Assembly: GCA_002413065.1 (NCBI GenBank)
Contig: DHWH01000015.1
Coordinates: 424 to 31,275 of the forward strand
Origin: Patescibacteria group bacterium UBA5187
Lineage (GTDB): Bacteria; Patescibacteriota; Minisyncoccia; Phycocordibacterales; PALSA-1337
DNA length: 30,852 nucleotides
Direction: 5' to 3'
Of this stretch, positions 1 to 6,852 are shown in pieces. The notes below the pieces were generated by a model. The model ran no database searches. It saw only the letters and a list, made by a program, of their open reading frames with translations, and was not told the DNA's origin. The first letter of the stretch is position 1. Every line of letters starts with the position of its first letter. The position numbers and the translations under genes were made by a program.

Positions 1-2
1 GG

Positions 3-8
3 TACAAT
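3..8 (+). promoter_or_regulatory. -10 box of the response regulator
   Basis: TACAAT lies nine bases before the ATG at 18, so the transcript would have almost no leader. The -35 region is outside the window. Confidence 0.4.
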
Positions 9-17
9 AATGACTAT

Positions 18-686
18 ATGACTATCCTCGTCATTGAAGACGAAAAAAAACTGGCGGAAATAGTGAAAAGGGCGCTCACAAGCGAGCGCTACACGGTTGA
101 TCTTGCCTTCAATGGCGAGGACGGCCTGAACAAAGCTCTCACCAATAACTATGGCCTGATTATTCTCGATATCATGCTTCCAAAAAAGGACGGACTCGAA
201 GTATGCCGGGAACTCCGTGCACGCCATATACATACCCCGATCATCATGCTCACGGCGCGTGCCACCATCGAAGACCGCGTTTCGGGACTGGATATCGGCG
301 CAGATGATTATCTGACCAAACCATTCGGAATTGACGAATTGTTCGCGCGCATCCGAGCAGTGCTCCGCCGACGCAAAACAGCCGACTCTCTCATATTGAA
401 AATCAGCGATCTCGTCCTGGATACGAAAAAACACGAGATTACCCGGGCCGGAAAGAGTATCTCCCTTACTCCCAAGGAGTATCGCCTTCTGGACATGCTT
501 TTGCGGCACCAGGGAGAAGCCCTCACCAGGCGTCAGCTCATAGAAGTTGCATGGAATGCCAAATTCAAGGAAAGCAACAACGAGCTCAACGTCCATATGC
601 GATACTTGCGCAGGAAAATCGACTCCCCTTCCCTGAAACCTTTGATCCATACAGTGCGCGGCGTGGGATATACCCTGCGGGAATAG
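18..686 (+). CDS. OmpR/PhoB-family response regulator
   Basis: Two-component response regulator of 222 residues, the usual length for the family. The receiver domain (about 1-115) has the acidic pair E7/D8, phospho-acceptor D51 in 'LIILDIMLPK', the switch Thr in 'MLTARAT' and the conserved Lys in 'TKPFG'. The C-terminal winged helix (about 125-222) has the OmpR-type ending 'HTVRGVGYTLRE'. It should be phosphorylated by a sensor kinase and act as a DNA-binding transcription factor. A PAS histidine kinase follows 41 bases downstream on the same strand and is its probable partner. An earlier ATG at 10 runs straight into a stop, so 18 is the start. Its target genes cannot be read from the sequence. 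Confidence 0.95.
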   Translation: MTILVIEDEKKLAEIVKRALTSERYTVDLAFNGEDGLNKALTNNYGLIILDIMLPKKDGLEVCRELRARHIHTPIIMLTARATIEDRVSGLDIGADDYLTKPFGIDELFARIRAVLRRRKTADSLILKISDLVLDTKKHEITRAGKSISLTPKEYRLLDMLLRHQGEALTRRQLIEVAWNAKFKESNNELNVHMRYLRRKIDSPSLKPLIHTVRGVGYTLRE

Positions 687-727
687 TCTTAGGAATACGG
701 CGCAACGGAAAGTAACCGACCATTTGC

Positions 728-2248
728 ATGCCCAATACAACACACATCAACATACTCGAAACCCGCTATCGCCGACTTTTCGAAACGGCACAGATCGGTA
801 TTTTGGTTGTGGATTACAAAACTCAGATTGTAACCGAGGCAAATCCCTTTATCGAGAAACTTTTTGGCTATGGCAAAAAGAAAATTATTGGCAAAAAAAT
901 ATCCGGGCTTCGGATTTTCAATAGGGATTTTACGAGTAAGATACTTTTTGATGATCTTCAGCGGACGGATGAGGCTTTGTATGAAAATATGGAACTTGCA
1001 CCAAAAACAGGATCGAAAAAAATAGTGGAGATCAACACGCATACATTCAAGGTTAACGGGAAAACAATGATACAGTGCTTCATTCGTGATCTCACCGAGA
1101 AACGAACTGCCCAACAAAAGCTCTTCGAAGCCAATCAGCGATTCGAAGCACTCATGAACGCTCTTCCGGTCGGAGTCACCTTTTCTCTTGACCCCACATG
1201 CACGGACATCGAGGTGAATCCCTACATGCGGGAGAAAATGGAAATGGGACCAGACATACACATTACCGCAACAAACAAAGAAACTCTTATTACAGGGCAC
1301 AAGTATCGTCATGTTGTAAATGGAAAAAGTCTGAAACCGAAAGAACTTACCCTCCAACGAGCTATCACCGAAAATCGCCTTGTGGGTCCCATTGAAGCCG
1401 AAATAGAACTGCCATCAGGCAAGCATTGGCTTGCCGAAGCGTACGGCGCGCCGATTCATGACCGGCACGGAAAAGTTATCGGCGCAGTAGCCGTGAATGT
1501 CGACCTTACCGATAAAAAAAAGGCTGAAGAAGCAAGAAAGCTTGCTCTCATTTTGAAGCAAGAAAAAGAAAAAATCGGCTTCATCTCTGACGCGACTCAT
1601 GAACTCAGAACGCCTCTCGCTATCATTCGTGGCAATGTCGACCTCGCCCTGCGGAAGAAAATCGCGCCTGAAGAAGCCCTTCAGGCAATCAACGTGGAAG
1701 TTCTCCTCCTCGCAGACATCTTTTCCGACCTCTCCCTTCTCACGACGAAAGAAGGCAACTTCAGAAAGAATCTGCACTCGTACATGGTCGAAATAGGAAA
1801 CGTAGTCAAGGGCGTGGCTCGGCGGCACGCGGGCATGGCTTCGAAAAAAAACATTTCGATAAAAGTGGCGCCGATTCCAGGGTCAAAGATAGTCGGAGAC
1901 AAATACTACCTCGAGCGTCTTTTTACCAACATTATCGCGAATGCTATTTCGTATGGAAAAGAAGGTGGACATATCCGGATCAGCGGAAGAGCCGAAAAGA
2001 GTCGCGTGGTTATATTGATTGCAGATGACGGAATCGGTATTTCAGAAAAAGATCTTCCCAACATATTCGAACGATTCTATCGCGGAGAAAAATCCCACTC
2101 AAAAGATTTTGGCGGAAGCGGTCTCGGACTTTCGATCGTAAAATGGATCGCAGAGGCTCATGGAGGCAGCGTCGAAGCGCAAAGCGTTCTTGGAAAAGGC
2201 AGCGTATTCAGCGCCTCATTTCCATTGCCGGGAAAATGGCAGCTTTGA
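728..2248 (+). CDS. PAS-domain sensor histidine kinase
   Basis: Soluble-looking histidine kinase of 506 residues with no obvious membrane segment. A first PAS domain spans about 12-125 and a second PAS-like domain about 135-262, ending in 'VNVDLTDKKKAEEA'. The HisKA dimerisation helix has phospho-acceptor H291 in 'ISDATHELRTPLAII'. The HATPase domain shows the N box 'NIIANAISYG', the G1 box 'DDGIGIS' and the G2 box 'GGSGLGLSIV'. It should autophosphorylate and pass phosphate to the regulator just upstream. The two PAS domains and the lack of transmembrane helices suggest a cytoplasmic signal; the ligand is unknown. No strong Shine-Dalgarno precedes the ATG, and cotranscription with the regulator is likely. 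Confidence 0.93.
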   Translation: MPNTTHINILETRYRRLFETAQIGILVVDYKTQIVTEANPFIEKLFGYGKKKIIGKKISGLRIFNRDFTSKILFDDLQRTDEALYENMELAPKTGSKKIVEINTHTFKVNGKTMIQCFIRDLTEKRTAQQKLFEANQRFEALMNALPVGVTFSLDPTCTDIEVNPYMREKMEMGPDIHITATNKETLITGHKYRHVVNGKSLKPKELTLQRAITENRLVGPIEAEIELPSGKHWLAEAYGAPIHDRHGKVIGAVAVNVDLTDKKKAEEARKLALILKQEKEKIGFISDATHELRTPLAIIRGNVDLALRKKIAPEEALQAINVEVLLLADIFSDLSLLTTKEGNFRKNLHSYMVEIGNVVKGVARRHAGMASKKNISIKVAPIPGSKIVGDKYYLERLFTNIIANAISYGKEGGHIRISGRAEKSRVVILIADDGIGISEKDLPNIFERFYRGEKSHSKDFGGSGLGLSIVKWIAEAHGGSVEAQSVLGKGSVFSASFPLPGKWQL

Positions 2249-2256
2249 CCCGGTAG

Positions 2257-2274
2257 GCGAATCAGTAGATTCGC
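2257..2274 (+). other. Hairpin after the histidine kinase
   Basis: Seven-base arms GCGAATC/GATTCGC flank a four-base loop, nine bases after the kinase stop. No T-run follows, so it may only be a 3' stabilising hairpin. Confidence 0.4.
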
Positions 2275-2305
2275 TCTTGGAGTAAATCCTGCTGGATCAG
2301 GTAAT

Positions 2306-2333
2306 AAAAAGGCGCGCCGTGTTAGTGGCGCGC
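2306..2333 (-). terminator. Rho-independent terminator for the acyltransferase
   Basis: On the minus strand GCGCGCC, an eight-base loop and GGCGCGC are followed by a five-base T-run. This is about 17 bases past the stop of the acyltransferase gene. Confidence 0.75.
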
Positions 2334-2349
2334 TGTGAAAAAAGGAATT

Positions 2350-2925
2350 CTATTCTCCAGTGCAGTGTTCCCTGATCCAGTTGTCAGGACACTCGAATGA
2401 TCTGAGGATGCGGGCAGGATTACCTGCAACCATCGTCTTGGGAGAAATGCTCTTGGTGACGACCGACGATGCGCCGACTATGGAGTGATCTCCGATTTCA
2501 ATTCCAGGCAGAATGCTGCTGCCCATGCCGATCCAGCAATTCCATCCCAACCCGACTGGTTGAGGCGCCCGATTGTCCCCAGGCCACTTGGGATGCATAT
2601 CGGAGTCAATGATACTGACTCCTGGTCCGACGAGCGCATGAGGCCCGATCGTGATTTCCTTTTCAGCGTGGATCCAATGTACGCTGTTCAGGACAGCGCG
2701 ATCTCCAATGGTAATGACCGCTCCATCACTGACTTGGAAAAGGCTGTGTCCGAGGCGGGTGAAGATCTTCACCCCCGAACCGAGTACGAGCCTTCCGGAT
2801 CCAGTAAGATCGAATTTGGGAGGGCGACGCATATCTATGTCCGGAACCTCTCCGCTCCACTCCACCCTCTTGCGACGGAGATAAAGAACCGTTAATAGGC
2901 GGTTCAGGCCTTTCGATAGTTTCAT
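2350..2925 (-). CDS. Left-handed beta-helix (hexapeptide) acyltransferase
   Basis: Putative O-acetyltransferase of the hexapeptide-repeat superfamily (maltose/galactoside acetyltransferase, WbbJ-like), 191 residues. After a basic N-terminus come several [LIV]-G-x-x-x-x turns, a 'GPGVSIIDSDMHP' segment holding the likely catalytic His, and the family ending 'GASSVVTKSISPKTMVAGNPARILR'. The family moves an acetyl group from acetyl-CoA to a sugar hydroxyl, often in cell-envelope polysaccharide synthesis; the acceptor here is unknown. The start at 2925 is chosen because AGAGGA lies six bases upstream. Longer in-frame starts up to 2964 have no ribosome site and add unconserved residues. It is a single-gene unit with its own promoter and terminator. 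Confidence 0.87.
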   Translation of the reverse strand: MKLSKGLNRLLTVLYLRRKRVEWSGEVPDIDMRRPPKFDLTGSGRLVLGSGVKIFTRLGHSLFQVSDGAVITIGDRAVLNSVHWIHAEKEITIGPHALVGPGVSIIDSDMHPKWPGDNRAPQPVGLGWNCWIGMGSSILPGIEIGDHSIVGASSVVTKSISPKTMVAGNPARILRSFECPDNWIREHCTGE

Positions 2926-2953
2926 ATAGTTTCCTCTTGTTTCATCTAGTTCC

Positions 2954-2981
2954 ATTCTACACAATACTTTGAATAAAACAA
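2954..2981 (-). promoter_or_regulatory. Promoter of the acyltransferase gene
   Basis: Minus-strand TTGTTT (-35), a 16-base spacer and TAGAAT (-10), with TG directly before the -10. It gives a leader of about 20 bases that contains the Shine-Dalgarno sequence. Confidence 0.5.
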
Positions 2982-3070
2982 CAAGGGACGGCAGGTGCTT
3001 GAAACATTATACTGTCATTATTTCCAATCCGACACGGCTATACTTTTAGTCGATTTATTACTTTAGGAAC

Positions 3071-3184
3071 ATGCCAACAATACATATGATCACCGCACGT
3101 TATCCAAAAAACACCAGCCCCATTGAAGACGAAAAAGACACACCCGAGAACGATGACGAGCCCAAAAAGCCGAACACTCCATAG
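3071..3184 (+). CDS. Small acidic protein, unknown
   Basis: A 37-residue frame, MPTIHMITARYPKN then a Glu/Asp/Pro/Lys-rich tail ending 'DEPKKPNTP'. AGGA lies three to six bases before the ATG, and TATACT (3042-3047) is a possible -10 box. The frame ends 28 bases before a perfect 19-bp-arm terminator. The tail looks unstructured and I do not recognise a family. Support comes only from the ribosome site, the possible promoter and the terminator, so the gene is plausible but unproven. Confidence 0.35.
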   Translation: MPTIHMITARYPKNTSPIEDEKDTPENDDEPKKPNTP

Positions 3185-3212
3185 TACTATAGCGCATAGC
3201 ACTCAATGTAAA

Positions 3213-3250
3213 AAACAAACAACTGCCGGATATCCGGCAGTTGTTTGTTT
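3213..3250. terminator. Bidirectional terminator, perfect 38-base palindrome
   Basis: Perfect 19-base arms, with ACTGCCGGAT at the tip and A-rich and T-rich flanks. It can end transcripts arriving from either side. Confidence 0.85.
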
Positions 3251-3339
3251 TAATTAAGATTTGTATGAGAAAGCACCGTCACAAGAGCCGCTAGGATGGG
3301 AATAACAATCATAGCTGTAATATCACATTTTGATTTCAT
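3250..3339 (-). CDS. Possible 29-residue membrane peptide
   Basis: A minus-strand frame of 29 residues: MKSKCDITA, a hydrophobic stretch (MIVIPILAALVTVLS), then HTNLN. Its stop codon lies at the edge of the bidirectional terminator. TATAAT and TATATT lie 9-25 bases upstream. The layout of charged N-terminus, one membrane helix and short polar tail is typical of small membrane proteins. No family is recognised and chance occurrence is quite possible. Confidence 0.3.
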   Translation of the reverse strand: MKSKCDITAMIVIPILAALVTVLSHTNLN

Positions 3340-3369
3340 TGGAATATAAGATCATTATACTGAAACACA

Positions 3370-3798
3370 TCAAGGACGTCGCTTCCCCTTCGCCAACATC
3401 GTGCACACTTTCTCGATGCGGCCGGTACGCGTTTCCGATTCTGTAGCGGAATCTATCCAACTGACAAAATCTCTGCGCTCTGTCGGCGTAAGGTCCTTCC
3501 ACACTGCTTTCGCCTTCGGGTGAGCTGAGAGAGTTGTATATAGATTCATGGGTACCAATGCATAACAGCATGGACGTCGCTTTCCTGACGCCAGCCTCGA
3601 AGGAACGCTCTCGATCCGGCGTGTGCGTGTTTCCGGTAATTTTGCCGACTCTATCCAACTGATGAAATCCCTCCGTGCAATCGGTGTGAGGTCACTCCAT
3701 TGTGCCTTCGTCTTCGAGCTGGCCGCGAGAATCTTGCGGAGATCTGCCGGCATTTTTGCTTCCGATTCTGAATGGGTTTTGGGATTCATTTTTTTCAT
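3370..3798 (-). CDS. Tandem YdeI/OmdA-type protein
   Basis: 142 residues made of two similar halves. Each carries the motif that ends proteins of the YdeI/OmpD-associated (OmdA, bacteriocin-protection) family: 'W-x-D-L-T-P-x-x-R-R-D-F-[IV]-S-W-I' followed by 'ETRTxRIE' and ending 'GKRRP'. The first copy is at about 33-80 and the second at about 93-142. Family members normally carry one such motif after a longer N-terminal domain; here that domain is absent and the motif is doubled. Members are small cytosolic proteins of poorly known function. There is no clear Shine-Dalgarno, and a second ATG three codons in (3789) is an alternative start. Confidence 0.8.
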   Translation of the reverse strand: MKKMNPKTHSESEAKMPADLRKILAASSKTKAQWSDLTPIARRDFISWIESAKLPETRTRRIESVPSRLASGKRRPCCYALVPMNLYTTLSAHPKAKAVWKDLTPTERRDFVSWIDSATESETRTGRIEKVCTMLAKGKRRP

Positions 3799-3831
3799 GG
3801 ACAGTGTGTAGACGAAACTTTGCAGGGCCTA

Positions 3832-3972
3832 TTACCCCAAATGAGCATGATCATTCCAAGTAATGAGTTGCCAGCCATCCGGATGGTGTTTATTACCGTA
3901 TTCAACCCATGTAATTCCGGTGTTCTGGGGATAGAAAAACGCATCGATCTCATCCCAAAAATCAGGCTGCAC
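3832..3972 (-). CDS. Small aromatic-rich protein, unknown
   Basis: A 46-residue frame that starts with GTG and ends in TAA-TAG. The composition looks like a real folded protein: 'QPDFWDEIDAFFYP', then 'TGITWVEYGNKHHPDG', then 'WQLITWNDHAHLG'. It is rich in Trp, Tyr, Phe, His and Asp, which is unlikely for random sequence. GGGGCG lies 5-10 bases before the GTG. The frame stays open five codons further up to a TAA, but no standard start codon is there. It lies between tRNA-Gln and the OmdA-type gene on the same strand. I recognise no family; the His/Asp/Trp clusters would suit a small binding domain, but that is only inference. Confidence 0.45.
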   Translation of the reverse strand: MQPDFWDEIDAFFYPQNTGITWVEYGNKHHPDGWQLITWNDHAHLG

Positions 3973-4091
3973 GTTTTCGCCCCGAATCGAAACATTATTG
4001 CAATTTTAACACAGAAAACAGCTTTGAGCCGTAAAAGAAACGAATGAGGATCGACGATACCTCTCGGTACCCCGAACCTGTCACATGACTG

Positions 4092-4162
4092 CTGCGGGAC
4101 TTGGATTCGAACCAAGATAACAGCTTTCAGAGAGCTGTGTCCTACCATTAGACGATCCCGCA
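4092..4162 (-). tRNA. tRNA-Gln (anticodon CTG)
   Basis: Cloverleaf on the minus strand: acceptor TGCGGGA/TCCCGCA, D arm GTCT/GGAC, anticodon stem CAGCT/AGCTG with loop CTCTGAA, and T arm CTTGG-TTCGAAT-CCAAG. The discriminator is G. CCA is not encoded (CAG follows) and must be added after transcription. Confidence 0.93.
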
Positions 4163-4173
4163 AGGTACATTGC

Positions 4174-4202
4174 AGAATAGCGCAAAACTTGTTATAAAAC
4201 AA
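4174..4202 (-). promoter_or_regulatory. Promoter of tRNA-Gln
   Basis: Minus-strand TTGTTT, a 17-base spacer and TATTCT, ending about 11 bases before the mature tRNA 5' end. Confidence 0.55.
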
Positions 4203-4206
4203 CCAG

Positions 4207-4216
4207 AAAGGAGGTG
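4207..4216 (+). promoter_or_regulatory. Strong Shine-Dalgarno of the interrupted gene
   Basis: AAAGGAGGTG is the strongest ribosome-binding site in the window. It lies nine bases before a TTG codon at 4226, fixing the original start of the gene broken by the element at 4301-4530. A GTG at 4214 in the same frame overlaps the site and is less likely. Confidence 0.6.
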
Positions 4217-4292
4217 AGACATATCTTGCACTCGACCAAACAAAGCCCTGTCAAAAATCAAAATCAAATCATTGCCATCCTGGAAAACGCCC

Positions 4293-4300
4293 AGATCCCC
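4293..4300 (+). repeat. Left target-site duplication
   Basis: AGATCCCC directly before the element, repeated exactly at 4531-4538. Confidence 0.85.
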
Positions 4301-4530
4301 GGGTTAAGTAAACATTAGTGTTGGTATTTTGTGCTCTTGTAGGCGCACAGAAATTCAACACGAGTGTTTCTCGGCTGTATATATAGGTTGCTGCTCATTC
4401 CAAAATGAATGGGTTTCTTTTGCGTCCCTCTTTACTGTATTAAAAGTATACATTCTTCAAAACAGACGATATAGCTCGCATATCAAGCGATCTCGTCTAC
4501 CTTGACCAACACGGAAGTTTACTTAAGCCC
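4301..4530. mobile_element. 230-bp miniature inverted-repeat element (MITE)
   Basis: Non-autonomous insertion bounded by imperfect terminal inverted repeats of about 25 bases. The left end reads GGGTTAAGTAAAC...GTGTTGGT and the right end, on the other strand, GGGCTTAAGTAAAC...GTGTTGGT. An exact 8-bp duplication (AGATCCCC) flanks it. The interior is AT-rich and holds no convincing gene. GG-starting ends with an 8-bp duplication suit the IS1595 type, but I cannot confirm the family without a database. It must be mobilised by a transposase elsewhere. It lies inside the coding region at 4226-5066 and destroys that reading frame. Confidence 0.85.
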
Positions 4531-4538
4531 AGATCCCC
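4531..4538 (+). repeat. Right target-site duplication
   Basis: AGATCCCC directly after the element, identical to 4293-4300. Confidence 0.85.
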
Positions 4539-5066
4539 TGGAAAACATGGGGTACGGGAACCGGCAGATCATTCGATGACCTGTACGAGCAAATGAGGAG
4601 GGACCAGATCGCTTTTCGAAACCCCGGAACTCCGGCAGAACAACTCATCATCGACGTCAATGTTGCCGTCGTAACCGTCTTTTACACTGACGAAGACCGG
4701 CAACTGCTTGAACTATTCGAGAAGCACCAGGTTTTCCACGAGTCAGGCAAGATCCTGCCGCGAGGATACAACGGGATTGCCGAAACGATGAAACAAGGAG
4801 AACGTCCCCACGCAACTGCACGGCGATGCTTGGTGGAGGAATTGAAGTTCTCCAATCGATGGCACTATGCTCTGCCGACTGCGATGAAAATCGAGCACCG
4901 CGATCCGGTACCATCTGAAAAATGGCCCGGACTTCTAGCGGCATATCATCGGCACGTATTCGAATGCGTGATTGAGAAAGTATTATATAATCCTAGCGGA
5001 TACATCGAACATTGCATCAATCGCGACATCATCTTTGAATGGAAACCGTGGACCGCAGGATCGTAA

Positions 5067-5096
5067 AATCTCGCCTTTGCCAAGCGGGATTTTTTA
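5067..5096 (+). terminator. Terminator of the interrupted Nudix-like gene
   Basis: Arms AATCTCGC/GCGGGATT (one G-T pair) followed by a T-run, immediately after the TAA at 5066. Confidence 0.75.
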
Positions 5097-5129
5097 TTCT
5101 GACAAACAGCCCGGTATTTTTACCTTTCT

Positions 5130-5711
5130 TTAATTTTCGCTTCTTTTCACAAACTCATCGAATGTCATTTTTGTATATTCCATATCCTTAATGCCGTTCA
5201 TTTCATACACTTGCGACATCGAACACTTCAGGGCATCTGTACGATCTATACCTAGAAGCGCCATAGCTGCATAAACCGCCTCATCGCTCTTCCCTTCGAT
5301 TTCCATATACGGCTGCAAACGAGGCCACGTATCGATATCGAACTCGATATCATCTTTCACGAAGCGGGTTCTCTTTTTCTCCTGTTCGAATTTAATGATC
5401 ATCCCGATTTTCAGAAGAAACTGCTTTGTCTTTTCGAAATCACTAACTTCAACTTCGATTTCCTCCATACCTTCGTCATTCCCGGCATTCGACGTTACGC
5501 CCAAGCGGCGCTTGTACGCCAGCATGGTTTTGTTTCCTTCGTCGCGCAAACGGACCCAGGAATTATTCTTGTTGAGTGGAAAGTCGGGATAATCGAATGA
5601 GCATGAGCGATACAGGTAGTCACCTTCTTTGACAGCCCCGATGGACTGCAATTTCTGTTCGATAGTTGCAGGGTCGATATTCAATATTTTTACTTCATAT
5701 TCTTTGTGCAC
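5130..5711 (-). CDS. CYTH-domain protein (class IV adenylate cyclase/triphosphatase-like)
   Basis: CYTH-superfamily protein, 193 residues from a GTG start. The signature E-x-E-x-K opens it ('HKEYEVKIL'). Further charged tunnel residues follow in 'WVRLRDEG', 'AYKRRLG', 'EEIEVEV', 'EKKRTRF' and 'YMEIEGKS'. The fold forms an eight-stranded tunnel that handles triphosphates: class IV adenylate cyclases make cAMP, while relatives hydrolyse inorganic or thiamine triphosphate. Sequence alone does not say which reaction applies. The GTG at 5711 is chosen because the E-x-E-x-K motif normally starts such proteins and because an extended -10 (TGG-CATAAT) ends six bases upstream. Longer frames to 5822 add 37 unconserved residues. 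Confidence 0.85.
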   Translation of the reverse strand: MHKEYEVKILNIDPATIEQKLQSIGAVKEGDYLYRSCSFDYPDFPLNKNNSWVRLRDEGNKTMLAYKRRLGVTSNAGNDEGMEEIEVEVSDFEKTKQFLLKIGMIIKFEQEKKRTRFVKDDIEFDIDTWPRLQPYMEIEGKSDEAVYAAMALLGIDRTDALKCSMSQVYEMNGIKDMEYTKMTFDEFVKRSEN

Positions 5712-5717
5712 TGGTGA

Positions 5718-5726
5718 ATTATGCCA
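5718..5726 (-). promoter_or_regulatory. Extended -10 of the CYTH gene
   Basis: TGG-CATAAT ends six bases before the GTG, implying a leaderless transcript. Confidence 0.5.
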
Positions 5727-5813
5727 TAAAAAATTACAGGAGACTATTGACTGCAATGTACCAAGTAGTATACTTACTATATTAATGCCTTCCTTTGTGA
5801 AGGTTCCGAGATT

Positions 5814-5831
5814 CCCCCACAACTGTGGGGG
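5814..5831. other. GC-rich hairpin after the MazF-like gene
   Basis: CCCCCACA/TGTGGGGG with a two-base loop, ten bases past the stop of the minus-strand toxin-like gene. No T-run follows on that strand, so it is either a weak terminator or a 3' stabilising hairpin. Confidence 0.45.
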
Positions 5832-5840
5832 TTTCGATTA

Positions 5841-6239
5841 TCAAGTGAATAAGATATTTTTCACCGAAATTTGAACATTTAAAAAATCTTCACGGCTCAC
5901 AATCAAACGCATTTTACGCAAAAGTCTTCGAGTACTTATGGCTCTCATTTGAGAGATTACTGCAACACTTTCGGCGGACATAGATTTTATCGGAACATAA
6001 TATAAACTATTACCTTTGGAGTGACTCAACGGAATCACTAGTACATGGTCAATATTAAAAATTTTCATGACGAGCACAGGCCTATCATAAAGCTCATTCT
6101 TGCCATCAATCTCAACTGCGATATTCGCCCCAAGCGAGCACCACCAAATATCACCTTGTTTTACATAAAAATCAACAGGTAAATTACGGCCATTCAGTCG
6201 CGGTTTTAATTCGAACCATTTTTTGAAATCCTTAGGCAT
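5841..6239 (-). CDS. MazF/PemK-like endoribonuclease toxin
   Basis: 132-residue PemK/MazF-family protein. The core has the family pattern: 'GDIWWCSLGANIAVEIDGKNELYDRPVLVMKIFN' (first strand with the G-D-[IV]-W start and R-P-V-L-V), then 'HVLVIPLSHS', 'YYVPI' and 'VISQMRAISTRRLLRK' with the Q-x-R-[AT]-[IV] motif. Family toxins cut mRNA at short sequences and are normally neutralised by a small antitoxin encoded just upstream. No antitoxin-sized gene is visible on either side: the 130 bases upstream hold only a 12-codon frame. It may be an orphan or have a housekeeping role. An N-terminal extension of about 25 residues ('MPKDFKKWFELKPRL') precedes the core. Confidence 0.8.
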   Translation of the reverse strand: MPKDFKKWFELKPRLNGRNLPVDFYVKQGDIWWCSLGANIAVEIDGKNELYDRPVLVMKIFNIDHVLVIPLSHSKGNSLYYVPIKSMSAESVAVISQMRAISTRRLLRKMRLIVSREDFLNVQISVKNILFT

Positions 6240-6372
6240 GCCTATATCAAAGCATGTCGAGATAAATTCTAAATAAAATAAAGTTAAAATCTGGATGAAG
6301 AAAAAATAAATTTCGACAATACTAGGCTTTACTCTGAATGAGCAGGTGCTGGATGGACATGAGTAGTGATAG

Positions 6373-6852
6373 TTAAATTGGAATTTCCCTATTCTCCAGA
6401 TACACAGCGGTTTTATTTTTATGCGCCATAACTGTCTGCTCCATCCTGCGAGCCAAGACAGGACTCAACAACTTCATCGCTTCGGCAAGCGGTACAAACC
6501 TGTATTCAGAAAGTTCTGTGCCGTCAATTTTTATTTGATTGATTTCTTTTTCATCAAGCACTCCCCCTTCGAATATAAACATGATGCTTTCTGTTTTTTG
6601 CTCAACCGGATGCTGATAGTCCGTAGATAACAATGTAATCACGCGGCACTTTAATCCGATTTCTTCATGCACCTCTCTTTCAACAGCTTGCCGCGGAGAT
6701 TCATTTTCCTCAACAATACCTCCGGGAATTTCCCAGCAATCCTTATAAGTTGGTTTTACAATGAGAATATTTCCGGCAGTATTAAAAAATAAAGCTCCGG
6801 CACCCATCCGTTTCGTAGGCAATGAGGTATAAAATTCAAGGGATGCGCTCAT
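6373..6852 (-). CDS. Nudix hydrolase
   Basis: 159-residue Nudix hydrolase with a full Nudix box, G-x5-E-x7-R-E-V-x-E-E-I-G-L, within 'GGIVEENESPRQAVEREVHEEIGL' at about residues 44-67. The conserved glutamates bind the metal that hydrolyses nucleoside diphosphates linked to another group; the substrate is not evident. The ATG shares its first base with the last base of the CTP synthase stop codon (TAATG), so translation is probably coupled. Coupling to pyrG hints at nucleotide-pool cleaning, which is inference. Confidence 0.9.
   Translation of the reverse strand: MSASLEFYTSLPTKRMGAGALFFNTAGNILIVKPTYKDCWEIPGGIVEENESPRQAVEREVHEEIGLKCRVITLLSTDYQHPVEQKTESIMFIFEGGVLDEKEINQIKIDGTELSEYRFVPLAEAMKLLSPVLARRMEQTVMAHKNKTAVYLENREIPI

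Larger units (their letters stand above)
4226..5066 (+). pseudogene. Nudix-like protein gene split by a miniature element
   Basis: If the 230-bp element at 4301-4530 and one copy of its 8-bp duplication are removed, one uninterrupted frame of 200 codons results, from the TTG at 4226 to the TAA at 5066. The 5' part encodes 'QIIAILENAQIP' and the 3' part resumes in frame as 'WKTWGTGTGRSFDDLYEQM'. The middle carries a degenerate Nudix box: 'KQGERPHATARRCLVEELKF' has the GE and the EE pair, but Cys replaces the Glu of 'RE' and Lys replaces the last Gly. In the present sequence the 5' part ends at a TAG inside the element. The 3' part could start from the ATG at 4593 (157 residues), with no clear ribosome site. 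The gene at 8862 has the same layout and is a probable relative. Confidence 0.8.

Noticed and set aside
3795..4202. 135-codon minus-strand frame across tRNA-Gln
   Set aside because: It runs through the complete tRNA-Gln gene and its promoter. The better-supported coding frame in this stretch is the different, shorter one at 3832-3972.
6256..6314. Inverted TGTCGA/TCGACA upstream of the MazF-like gene as an operator
   Set aside because: Only six bases match on each side with a spacer of about 48 bases in an AT-rich region; too weak to call.
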